Source: Chloracidobacterium sp. (GTDB taxonomy: Bacteria > Acidobacteriota > Blastocatellia > Pyrinomonadales > Pyrinomonadaceae). Taken from it: a stretch of 64,000 bases of DNA. The translations under genes and the position numbers were made by a program. The notes below the pieces were generated by a model, which saw only the letters and a list, made by a program, of their open reading frames with translations, made no database searches and was not told where the DNA came from. The stretch's first letter is position 1. Each line of letters begins with the position of its first letter. Where the stretch lies: positions 496,001-560,000 of the forward strand of contig JADJWM010000018.1 of assembly GCA_016716365.1 (NCBI GenBank). The letters are read 5' to 3'. Below, piece by piece: positions 16,458-25,068 of this stretch.

Positions 16458-18058
16458 AACGTGTCCTCCGGTTTCAGCGAACGAGGCAGCAATCGGCAAT
16501 TAAGCTGCCCCAACACTGTGGCGAAAATCGGTCTTGCGGCGTGGTGTCGTACCACGGCCGTACCCCTTGTTTATGAACTTCTACTTTTCTTTTTTTCGGC
16601 AATTAGCCCGTGATGACTGGGCGGATCGGTGAACTGTCAAAACTTGTTGGCGGTTCGTTTGCCAAAAGAGAGACTAGCATTTTGGCAGGATCGAATGCAA
16701 GCGTTGCCGAAAACAGGCCGCTTCTTGTGGGCTGACTATCTTACTTCGTCGTCCTTCTTTATGATCGGTTTCGTGCTTTTGGCGGATGAAAAAAGGAATC
16801 GTCCACGAACGGCACGAAACAAGAAAAAGGAACCGAAAGGGAGGTTATCGACCTGTGATGTGGTTTAAGGCTGAAAACAAGGATACGACAAGGGTCCCCT
16901 CTTTTTGAGGAGGAGACCCCGCCTACCAACCTGCCTTCCGAGCATTCAGTTGTCCTGTCGTATGTCTCAGGAGAAGGTTGAATCGGCAGTCGGTTCCAAA
17001 GAATTTTCCCGAGATATCGCATGGCTGAAAAATCCTGGGCCGATCGGCGATCCCATAGGGTGGGGAAACGAAGCCGGCCGGCCGGCTGTTTCGCTGGGCT
17101 TGTCCCGGGACAAAAGGGCTTGTCCCGCCGCCCGCATGGGACATGCAAGCTGTTAAGTCATCACGAGTTACCCTCGTTTTGCACCCTTTGTCCCGTTAAA
17201 TTTTCAAAGAACAGATCATTGCAGATACGCAACGCTGTATCACGCAACGCACAAGGCGATGATACATTGGATCGGCTCCGCTGTCCAGATATTTCTTTAG
17301 ATGTTAGCGGGCGAAGAGTGTCGCAGGCAGAGCCTGCTTCAAGGTTCGTTGAGTAAGCTGCCCGGTCAGGCAAGCCTGACCGCACTGCCATCGGGCAAGC
17401 CCAGGAAAGGACCGTTGAGTAAGTCGCCCGGTGACGCATGCCCGACCGTCCTGCGATGGGACGAGCCCAAGAAAGGGAACTTCGAACCGACCCAACACCG
17501 CGAGTTGCGTAAAGGCAGCGGAGATGTAAAGCCGGCAGCAAATGTACGCGTACGCGGGCCGGAATTTCTGATGTCCGGGCGATCGCGCGTGAAGCGAATG
17601 CCCTGTGCGCCCACGCGGGACAAGGGGATCGAATGGTGCAAACGGCAGAATATGGAGCGATTTTCGGGCGTTTTGGGGTCGAAATTGTGTATTTCCGGAC
17701 TCTCATTCATCGTTACTTTCTCCCCGATGCGGGACAGGTGTATTTTTGGCGCGAAATGACCTTGGGAAAGAGTCCCTCGCGGCACCTGCGGCCACGGTTT
17801 TTGCGGTACCTTCCGCTCTGAAAGCTCCATGAGAAACGTCCCGGACCGGATACTCATTCGAGATCGCGTCGGGGTGATCCCGTTCCGCCCAGTTAAATAC
17901 TGAACGCCGGCATTGGGTGAAGGGCTCTTTGGCCTCTCCGGCAGTGTCCGTAAATTGCCCCAAAGCGGGACAATGTCCGCCGAGGGGTTCGAATTGCGGC
18001 ATTCGGATCGGCGGAGGCTCAGTGAAACGCCTAGCCGGCTAATTGGCTGAAAAAATGC
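16458..18058. other. Gene-poor gap of 1.6 kb with repeats
   Basis: Several open frames exist but none has a plausible start, composition or recognisable domain. The stretch contains a CCACGAACGGCACGAAA repeat copy (16803), a TTGTCCCGGGACAA palindrome near 17099, several further GCGGGACA/TGTCCCGC motifs (near 17128, 17617, 17728, 17962) and a 66-bp imperfect tandem repeat at 17348-17479. Probably non-coding or decayed sequence. Confidence 0.55.
17348..17479. repeat. 66-bp imperfect tandem repeat, two copies
   Basis: Units start GTTGAGTAAG at 17348 and 17414. Both contain a GCCCGGT..GC..GCC.GACCG core and end CAAGCCCAGGAAAGG / CGAGCCCAAGAAAGG. A third, more degenerate unit may follow. Confidence 0.7.
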
Positions 18059-18088
18059 TTGTTACGCAAAAACGTTCGATGCTAGAAT
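18059..18088 (+). promoter_or_regulatory. Candidate sigma-70-type promoter of the delta-60 repeat gene
   Basis: TTGTTA at 18059, an 18-base spacer and TAGAAT at 18083, about 64 bases before the start at 18152. Confidence 0.45.
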
Positions 18089-18151
18089 GTTCGCACAAAG
18101 GGCCGCCTCACGACCTCTAAAAACCTTTCGGTGGCTCCCTGACCGATAAAT

Positions 18152-21100
18152 ATGAAAAACATGAACTCCCACGGCCGAGGTGCGGCCGCGGTCTCTCGCT
18201 TCCATCAGATCGTAGTTTCCCTAGTCCTTTCTACGCTTGTCTGCCTGCCGATCAGCGGCACAATAGGCTCCGCGAATGTCATTACCGGCGTTCCGTCGCA
18301 GTCTCCCGTCCCACGGCAGGTTGCCCACTTCCGGGTTGACAGGACCTTCAGTCAGACCGGCTTCGTTGTCGATAGGATCGGCGGCGGTATTGACACAGTG
18401 GCCGGGGCAATACTTCTAGCTGACGGGAAGGTCCTTGTAGGCGTGCACTCCCTTGGGAGGGTAGGCAGCGCCTTTCATGTCATCAGGATCAACGCAGACG
18501 GCTCGAGAGATTTTGGATTTGGGAGTGAGTGTAAACTTGTGCCCATCGTTGGTAATTTATGGCCGACTGACGCAGGCCAGCCGAGGGTTGCCCTTCAACC
18601 TGACGGAAAGATAATTGCGAGCATGGGGCCGAGCGTGATGAGGTGCAACCCGGATGGCACACTAGATGAGTCTTTCGGCGTTGGCGGGATCCAACAGATC
18701 AGCTTGGGCTTTTCCGGGGTTTCGTCATTGACGATTGCTGTCCAGGCAGATGGGAAGACCGTCATTGGCGGTGCCGCCCAAGTTGATTCAGCAACGAGGT
18801 TTGCCGTAGGTCGGGTGGATGTGGACGGTTCGCCCGACACCTCGTTTGACGGCGACGGGCTTGCGGTCCTTACTTTGACGGGTCCATTTACAGTCGGCGC
18901 GGTTGCTATTCAGCCGGATGGGAAGATCGTTGCAGCCGGTTCGTCATCAGGTGATTTCCTCGTGGCTCGTTTCAATGCCGACGGATCGCTTGATAATGGG
19001 TTTGACTCGGACGGTATGCAAACAACGCCGATCTTCGCCGGGAATGACGCGGTCAATGCGGTCTCGATCCAGCCAGACGGAAAGATCATCGCGGCCGGCA
19101 CATCTCGCAGCAGCACATCTATAAATTCCGGCGTATTCGCCATCGTTCGATACAACAGTGACGGATCTCTCGATTCGAGCTTCGACGGCGACGGAATAGC
19201 GGCCAATCCCGTGATGAACATGGGGACCGCGATGCTCGACAGCACAATACGATCAGTGGCACTGGAGCCCGACGGCAAGATCGTGGCCTTGGGCCGCACG
19301 CATAACGGAAAGAACTTCGATCATGCGATGGCCCGCTACAACCCGAACGGTTCCCTCGATCAATCATTTGGTCAGGGAGGCTTTGTCGTCCCTCCCGTAC
19401 CTACCGCGAACGACAACCTGGACGATCTTGGAAGCGTCGTGCTGGTTCGGCCAGACGGCCGGATATTTACAGCGGGCGACACGGTCGATTGGACAGGAAG
19501 CAGCCCGAACGCCATAATGGCGAGCAAAGACATTACCATAAGACAATTCAACAGTGACGGAATTCCGGACATTGCTTTCGCCGGTGGAAGGGCGGACCTG
19601 GATGTCGGGGGGAATCGTACCGTCGGGACGGCAATGGCTATTCAGCCGGACGGTATGATCCTCTCTTCAGGGAACTATTTCGAAAATTATTTTGGTCAAC
19701 CACCATTTTCCGGCGGATTTGGAACGGCGCCATTTATTGTCCGGTTCAATCCTGACGGGACACGGGACAACGCTTTCGGTGTCAATGGAGTCCTTAGAAC
19801 GAGCTTTGAACCGACAAAACTCGCGAACGCCCCTGACGGGAAGATAGCTTCGGTCGAAAGTACCTGGCTATATCAATACCACAGCGGCGGCACGCTCGAC
19901 ACCGCATTTGGAACCGGGGGCAGGATCTCGTGGTCTGGTCATTCGCAAGGTCCCCTTTTTCAGCCGGACGGAAAATTCCTCGCGGTGCAGGGGGCAGAGA
20001 TCATTCGTTACACTTCCGCCGGCGCTCTCGACACCTCCTTCGATGGGGACGGCCGAGTGCCGATTTCCGGAGGCGACATTATCCTTGTCTTGCAGCCCGA
20101 CGAGAAGATCGTGGTCGCGGCCGGTGTCAGTAACAATCTTGTCATTACCCGTTTGAACTCTGATGGCAGCCTTGACGCGTCATTCGACGGCGACGGCTCG
20201 GCCACGACCGATATCGAGAATACAGATTTACCGGCCGCAATCGCCCTGGATCCGAACGGGAAGATCGTGGTTTTGGCTAGATCGAACTGGGGCGGATCGC
20301 AGCAAAAACCTGCGTTCGTTCGTTATAACTCCGACGGTTCGCTCGATGCCGGTTTCGGTACGAACGGCAAGGTCCAGTTTCCGGTGTTGAGCCTTGGAGC
20401 TCGCTTACGCATGCACGTACTACCTGACGGAAGGATAGTGGCCCTAACCACAAGCGGTTTTTCTCAAGGTATTCTCAGGGTAACTTCGAACGGACAGCCG
20501 GATAATTCGTTTTATGCCGATGGGATCGCTTCGGTGTCAAACACGAAGTTTGGTTCCAATCCGATGCCGGTCACAGCCGCTGCAGAATTTGACGCTCAAG
20601 GGAGGCTAGTTCTTGTCGGATCTGACCGAAACCAAGCGACAGTCGATACTCGTTCGATGTTTATAGGGCGGGTGGAGATCGTCGATCATCCTTACGTTCA
20701 CTTTGACTTCAGCGGTGATGGAAAGGCCGACCTCGCCGTTTGGCGACCACAGGCTGGAACGTGGCACGTTCTCACGCCGGAGGCATACACGGTGACCCAG
20801 CATGGAAATGAAGGCGATCGCCCTGCTCCGGCCGATTTTGACGGCGACGGTATAACGGATCTCGCGACATTCACAACGTCCAACAGTACCTGGCATATAG
20901 TCCGTTCTGAAAGTCAATCTCAAACGAGTACTAGCCCCTCTGGACTCGGATCCATTCCGATCCCATCCGATCGCGATGGCGACGGATACGACGATCTTGC
21001 GATCTTGAGGGACGGGCTGCCGAATCAGGTTGCTTTTTCCACGAGATTTAGTGAAGCCAATAATTCGAATACCGTGAATTTTGGCGTGCCGGGCGACAAG

Positions 21101-21535
21101 CCGGTGCGGGGCGATTTTGACGGCGACGGGCGGGCCGACATCGCGGTTTTCCGGCCTTCGAACGGAAATTGGTACGTTCGCAGTACGCTGGAGAGCCAGG
21201 GATTTTATGTTGTTCAATGGGGCGAATCAGGCGACATTCAGGTGCCCGGAGATTACGACGGCGACGGGGCCACCGACGTTGCAGTCTGGCGCCCCTCGAC
21301 CGGGCAGTGGTGGATAAGAGGCAGCTCTGCGGGATGGTTGGTCGGGACGTTCTGGGGTGAGCCCGAGGACAAGCCCGTTCCGGCGGACTACGACGGCGAC
21401 GGAAAGACGGACATTGCGGTTTGGCGGCCGTCCAGCGGGACCTGGTTCATCATCAATTCAGCGGATACGAGCATCCGCGTGCAGCAGTTCGGACAGAGTG
21501 GAGATATTCCGCTGCCGAACGCGTTCATTTATTGA
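18152..21535 (+). CDS. Giant secreted delta-60 repeat / FG-GAP-like repeat protein
   Basis: 1127 residues. A signal peptide lies at about 18-42 (FHQIVVSLVLSTLVCLPISG). Residues 75-840 hold a dozen or so delta-60 repeats with the pattern (V.IQPDGKIVAAG, R.N.DGSLD.SF..DG), a beta-propeller-like array. Residues 849-1127 hold six FG-GAP/VCBS-like repeats of the form DYDGDGKTDIAVWRPSSGTW, whose D-x-D-G-D-G loops should bind calcium. The protein ends IPLPNAFIY, a tail also seen on the giants at 52149 and 55950. Expected at the cell surface or secreted; ligand unknown. The high copy number of repeats suggests adhesion or a structural role, which is inference. Confidence 0.85.
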   Translation: MKNMNSHGRGAAAVSRFHQIVVSLVLSTLVCLPISGTIGSANVITGVPSQSPVPRQVAHFRVDRTFSQTGFVVDRIGGGIDTVAGAILLADGKVLVGVHSLGRVGSAFHVIRINADGSRDFGFGSECKLVPIVGNLWPTDAGQPRVALQPDGKIIASMGPSVMRCNPDGTLDESFGVGGIQQISLGFSGVSSLTIAVQADGKTVIGGAAQVDSATRFAVGRVDVDGSPDTSFDGDGLAVLTLTGPFTVGAVAIQPDGKIVAAGSSSGDFLVARFNADGSLDNGFDSDGMQTTPIFAGNDAVNAVSIQPDGKIIAAGTSRSSTSINSGVFAIVRYNSDGSLDSSFDGDGIAANPVMNMGTAMLDSTIRSVALEPDGKIVALGRTHNGKNFDHAMARYNPNGSLDQSFGQGGFVVPPVPTANDNLDDLGSVVLVRPDGRIFTAGDTVDWTGSSPNAIMASKDITIRQFNSDGIPDIAFAGGRADLDVGGNRTVGTAMAIQPDGMILSSGNYFENYFGQPPFSGGFGTAPFIVRFNPDGTRDNAFGVNGVLRTSFEPTKLANAPDGKIASVESTWLYQYHSGGTLDTAFGTGGRISWSGHSQGPLFQPDGKFLAVQGAEIIRYTSAGALDTSFDGDGRVPISGGDIILVLQPDEKIVVAAGVSNNLVITRLNSDGSLDASFDGDGSATTDIENTDLPAAIALDPNGKIVVLARSNWGGSQQKPAFVRYNSDGSLDAGFGTNGKVQFPVLSLGARLRMHVLPDGRIVALTTSGFSQGILRVTSNGQPDNSFYADGIASVSNTKFGSNPMPVTAAAEFDAQGRLVLVGSDRNQATVDTRSMFIGRVEIVDHPYVHFDFSGDGKADLAVWRPQAGTWHVLTPEAYTVTQHGNEGDRPAPADFDGDGITDLATFTTSNSTWHIVRSESQSQTSTSPSGLGSIPIPSDRDGDGYDDLAILRDGLPNQVAFSTRFSEANNSNTVNFGVPGDKPVRGDFDGDGRADIAVFRPSNGNWYVRSTLESQGFYVVQWGESGDIQVPGDYDGDGATDVAVWRPSTGQWWIRGSSAGWLVGTFWGEPEDKPVPADYDGDGKTDIAVWRPSSGTWFIINSADTSIRVQQFGQSGDIPLPNAFIY

Positions 21536-21562
21536 GTGCAGTCCGGTTTTTTGGGAACACGA

Positions 21563-21589
21563 AAGGGCCGCCCGTTTAGAGCGGCCCTT
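21563..21589. terminator. Terminator between convergent genes
   Basis: Stem AAGGGCCGC / GCGGCCCTT with a 9-base loop, 27 bp after the giant gene's stop. The plus side has ATCCTTTTT shortly after it, and the minus side faces the Fe-S carrier gene. Confidence 0.75.
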
Positions 21590-21610
21590 GATCCTTTTTG
21601 GGGTACCAAA

Positions 21611-21967
21611 TTACGCCGAGAACGAGGTGCCGCAGCCGCAGCCGCCGGTGGCGTTCGGGTTTTCGAAGGTGAAGCCGGAGCCCATCATGTTGGTCGTGTG
21701 GTCGATGACGACGCCGTTCAGATACTGGGCCGAGAACATATCGACGAAGAGCCGGATGCCGTGGCGGTCGAGGATGTGGTCGCCCTGACGCGATTCTTCC
21801 TCGATGTTCAGGCTGTACTGAAAGCCCGAGCATCCGCCGGGAACAACGCGGACTCGGAGCCCGGCCGTTTCCGGCAGGTCGTCTTCGCCCTCGAAGAATT
21901 TCTTGATCTCGACGGCGGCGGACTCCGTCACGTTCAACTCGACTCCCGGTGCTGCTACTGCTGACAT
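21611..21967 (-). CDS. erpA: A-type iron-sulfur cluster carrier (ErpA/IscA family)
   Basis: A 118-residue protein that receives Fe-S clusters from a scaffold and delivers them to apo-enzymes. The three conserved cysteines are present: Cys46 in VPGGCSGFQY, and Cys110 and Cys112 in GGCGCGTSF. FENPNATGG precedes the C-terminal pair as in ErpA. It stands alone; no isc or suf genes are nearby. ErpA rather than IscA is a preference based on the FENPNA motif. Confidence 0.92.
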   Translation of the reverse strand: MSAVAAPGVELNVTESAAVEIKKFFEGEDDLPETAGLRVRVVPGGCSGFQYSLNIEEESRQGDHILDRHGIRLFVDMFSAQYLNGVVIDHTTNMMGSGFTFENPNATGGCGCGTSFSA

Positions 21968-22093
21968 AATTTCTATCGTCTCCTGACAAAATTCAGGACC
22001 CGCCGAAGCGAATCCTTACCTTAATGTAAATATTACAGGAGCGGCGTCGATAAATCAATCAAACATTCATCCAAAACCGGAAACCGCCTTCGA

Positions 22094-23089
22094 TCAGAAG
22101 CGGACGGTGATGCCGGTGCCGATCGAGCCTTCGAACCTGAAATCGCCCGACCATTCCTGATGGCTGCTGTTGTTCAAGCCGACCGAGGCCTTTATCGACC
22201 ACTTGAAATTCTTGCGATTGATGATCGTCGCCCCGATGCCGGCGTTCAGGAACCCGTGCGTCGGGTCGAGAAGGCTGATATCGAACGCGTCGAGTATCCA
22301 ATTCGGGAGCTTCCCCTGGAGCTTCGTCTTAAACAAAAGTTCGTTGACTAGGTGCGAGATGAAAGACGGCGAAAGGCCGACCGCGTCGCCGATGCCCGCG
22401 AGCGTCACGGTCAGGTTGTCGATATGCACGTTGCAGCGGACCTGGTTGATCTTTGGGAAATTCGCGATCGCCAGATGCATCGCGGAAATATCGACATTGA
22501 TGTCCGGGCCAAGGCGGTTATCGAACGCGGGAAGGGCCCCGGGCCCCATCAGCGGGCGATCATTGACGAACGGGCGGAAGATCTCGCGATAGCCAAGCCC
22601 TTCGGTGGCCCCAAAAGAGAGCGCCATCGCCCAATGCTTGCTCCAATCGGTCCCCGTGCCTTCGAAGAACGCGGGCTTGCCGTCGGCTTTTGTGTTCCGG
22701 AGGGTGTTTATGAGCTTCTGACGATCGGCGACGATAAAATCGATACCGTCCAGCGTGTTGCGATGTGCAACGACCGGGTAAAAACGCCGGACAAGATGCT
22801 GGCCGCCCCGCACGTCGGTGATGCGCTCGATCGCCTTGTCGTCCGAGACGATATGCTCATCCAGCTTGATCGCGGGCGTGAAATAGGTGAGCCGGTTGCT
22901 GATCTTCTCGAAAACTGCACGGTTCTCGATGTTCCGGATCAACTGCTGAGTGGTCTTGAAAGGGCTGTTGGCTGGAACGACCAACTTCGCCATATCGAGC
23001 TTCTGAATGACCTGAGCGGCGACCTTTCGCGGATCAAGATCGGGGGTCCGCGGTGAATTCATCGGCGGAATAAACCTACTTGGCAGCAT
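22094..23089 (-). CDS. Unrecognised protein, about 331 aa
   Basis: AGGAGG nine bases before the ATG at 23089 sets the start (MLPSRFIPPMNSPRTPDLDP). I recognise no family. No signal peptide or membrane helix is obvious. Residues 20-200 look alpha/beta-mixed and charged. The last part alternates hydrophobic residues (AIINRKNFKWSIKASVGL-like strands) and ends GSIGTGITVRF, a C-terminal aromatic residue reminiscent of outer-membrane beta-strands. Without a signal peptide that resemblance may be chance. It stands alone between the Fe-S carrier and the pilus ATPase. Confidence 0.65.
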   Translation of the reverse strand: MLPSRFIPPMNSPRTPDLDPRKVAAQVIQKLDMAKLVVPANSPFKTTQQLIRNIENRAVFEKISNRLTYFTPAIKLDEHIVSDDKAIERITDVRGGQHLVRRFYPVVAHRNTLDGIDFIVADRQKLINTLRNTKADGKPAFFEGTGTDWSKHWAMALSFGATEGLGYREIFRPFVNDRPLMGPGALPAFDNRLGPDINVDISAMHLAIANFPKINQVRCNVHIDNLTVTLAGIGDAVGLSPSFISHLVNELLFKTKLQGKLPNWILDAFDISLLDPTHGFLNAGIGATIINRKNFKWSIKASVGLNNSSHQEWSGDFRFEGSIGTGITVRF

Positions 23090-23520
23090 TTGTGGAGTCC
23101 TCCTACTTTCGGATACGTCATTGACGCTCAAGCGGAGCGCCGTTTGCTGAAATAAAAAAAATTTTTCGGCCGTGCCGACGGTGGCCAAAAGGACGTCGCG
23201 GAGGGCACCATGCCCTCAAACGCCCGGTCCCGCCTCGGCACTTTCCTACAGGCAGCACACCGGGGCCGGATCATAGCCACATGGAGAAGACGCAAGGAGA
23301 ACTTAAACCCGGCCAAAAAAGTGATTGACTGTACAAGTTGGCAAACGTTAAACTTGTTTTGACGATACATCCATGGTTTCGGCCGCCCGGCCGCAGATAT
23401 TTGTGATGCCGTCTCCATTTCAGGCCCGTTCGTTAGGTCCGATCCCGGACACGTCGGTTTCAGTTTTTCGATCTATCCGGCCAAAGCCGCCTGCGTTGCG
23501 GCCCCCGAGGCCAGCCATCT
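23090..23520. other. Intergenic region upstream of the pilus ATPase
   Basis: No gene seen. It holds a candidate promoter at 23325-23353 and, on the minus strand, the ribosome site of the unknown gene at 22094. Confidence 0.5.
23325..23353 (+). promoter_or_regulatory. Candidate promoter for the PilT-like gene
   Basis: TTGACT, a 17-base spacer, then TTAAAC. It would leave a leader of about 160 bases. Confidence 0.4.
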
Positions 23521-24675
23521 ATGATCAACCGAATTGACGACCTCCTGCGCATGGCGATGAGCTTCGGTTCGTCGGACCTGCACCTGCGTGCGGGTGCGGT
23601 CCCGGTGATCCGGGTGCAGGGCGAGCTGCGGCCGCTGGCCGGCGTCAGCAAGCTCTCGCAGGACGAGACGCTCGAGATGGCCTTCTCGATGATGTCGAAC
23701 CGGCAAAAGCAGCATTTCAAAGAAGTTTACGAGGTCGATATCGGATACGGCGTCGCCGGCCTGGGCCGCTTTCGCGTCAATATCTTTCAGCAGCGGAACT
23801 CGATCGGGATCGTCGCCCGCGTAATTTCAGACACGATCAAATCTTTCGCAGATCTCGGCCTGCCGCCGATCCTGAAGAAGATCTCGGAAGAACAGCGTGG
23901 CCTTGTGCTCGTTACGGGGACCACCGGATCGGGTAAATCGACGACGCTGGCGTCGATAGTGGATGCGATAAACCAGTCGCGAAATTGCCATATCGTCACC
24001 ATCGAAGACCCGATAGAATTCCTCCATAAGGACAAAGAATCTTTCGTCACGCAGCGTGAGGTGGATGTGGACACGCGTTCGTTTGCCGAGGCCTTACGTG
24101 GATCGCTTCGCCAGGACCCGGACGTGATCCTCGTCGGCGAAATGCGCGACCTCGAGACGATCGAGACGGCGCTTGTGGCGGCCGAGACGGGCCATTTGGT
24201 GCTCTCGACGCTTCATACGCTCGACGCCCAGGAAACGCTGACGCGTATTCTTTCCACGTTCCCGCCGTTCCAGCAGAAGTCCATCCGCATCCAGCTTGCA
24301 GGGCTGCTCAAGGCGGTCGTGTCGCAGCGGTTGATGAAGGCCGCGACCGGAGCCAGCCGAGTTCCGGCGGTCGAAGTGCTCATTTCGACGCCGCTGATCC
24401 GCGATTACATCCTCCACGAAGAAAAGACGCCCGCGATCCGCGACGCCATCGCGGCCGGTACGTCGCAGTACGGGATGCAGACGTTCGATCAATCGCTATT
24501 TTATCTTTATCAATCGGGCCTGATCGCGCTGGAAGAGGCGCTTCGCGGCTCGACGAACCCGGACGAATTCCGGCTCAGGCTGGCGGGCATCCAGAATACG
24601 ACCGCGATGGCCAAAGAAGAAATGGAAAGGATGGGCGGCGTCAGCAGCGTCACCGATATGATCACGCGGATCTGA
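23521..24675 (+). CDS. pilT: Type IV pilus retraction ATPase (PilT/PilU family)
   Basis: A 384-residue hexameric secretion ATPase that powers pilus retraction. The N-terminal PAS-like part starts MINRIDDLLRMAMSFGSSDLHLRAGAVPV. Walker A is GTTGSGKSTTLAS (about 133-145), the Asp box IVTIEDPIEF is near 160, Walker B is DPDVILVGEMRD (about 199-210) and the His box is TGHLVLSTLHT (about 222-232). The C-terminus QYGMQTFDQSLFYLYQSG resembles PilU somewhat more than classical PilT. No other pilus genes are in the window, consistent with dispersed pil genes. The exact paralogue is uncertain. Confidence 0.92.
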   Translation: MINRIDDLLRMAMSFGSSDLHLRAGAVPVIRVQGELRPLAGVSKLSQDETLEMAFSMMSNRQKQHFKEVYEVDIGYGVAGLGRFRVNIFQQRNSIGIVARVISDTIKSFADLGLPPILKKISEEQRGLVLVTGTTGSGKSTTLASIVDAINQSRNCHIVTIEDPIEFLHKDKESFVTQREVDVDTRSFAEALRGSLRQDPDVILVGEMRDLETIETALVAAETGHLVLSTLHTLDAQETLTRILSTFPPFQQKSIRIQLAGLLKAVVSQRLMKAATGASRVPAVEVLISTPLIRDYILHEEKTPAIRDAIAAGTSQYGMQTFDQSLFYLYQSGLIALEEALRGSTNPDEFRLRLAGIQNTTAMAKEEMERMGGVSSVTDMITRI

Positions 24676-24699
24676 CCGGTATCACAGTCCGCGTTCAGG

Positions 24700-24730
24700 A
24701 AGGGCCGTCTCACGCCGGGCGGCCTTTTCC
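24700..24730 (+). terminator. Probable terminator after the pilus ATPase
   Basis: AAGGGCCG pairs with CGGCCTT around a GC-rich loop and runs into TTTTCC. Moderate strength only. Confidence 0.5.
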
Positions 24731-24834
24731 GCGTTTCGGCGGCCGCCGAGACCCGCCCGAGCGGCTAAGGGATCGCTCCGGTGCGACAAGATTGTTAATT
24801 CTTGAATACATTAAGGTTTTTCGACCGCTAAACC

Positions 24835-24864
24835 TTGACACCGGGGCGAAACCGCGTGTAAATT
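24835..24864 (+). promoter_or_regulatory. Sigma-70-type promoter of rpsA
   Basis: A perfect -35 TTGACA at 24835, an 18-base spacer and TAAATT at 24859. The best promoter match upstream of rpsA. Confidence 0.6.
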
Positions 24865-25068
24865 TTAGGTTTATGCGGCCCGACAAAATGTGTGCGAGAT
24901 GCGGCTGGATGGCTACTTAAGCCACAGGCCTGGGCGCCGCGGAATTCAAATTGGTCTTCACTTTCAAGTTATACGAACGATCTGAAACCCGCCCGCCTTC
25001 GCAAACAATTCCCAGGACCCGCATAAAATGGCGAGAATATTTTTGGTAAGGAAGTCAGTTAACAATCA

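Larger units (their letters stand above)
24676..25068. other. Upstream region of rpsA
   Basis: 393 bp without a gene. It contains the terminator at 24700 and a good promoter at 24835-24864, so rpsA has a leader of nearly 200 bases. That is long enough for autoregulatory structure, but none is recognised. Confidence 0.5.

Noticed and set aside
17161..17706. 181-codon minus-strand frame in the 16.5-18.1 kb gap with repeated peptide units
   Set aside because: The peptide repeats are just the translated 66-bp DNA repeat; other frames across it are equally open, and there is no ribosome site or domain.
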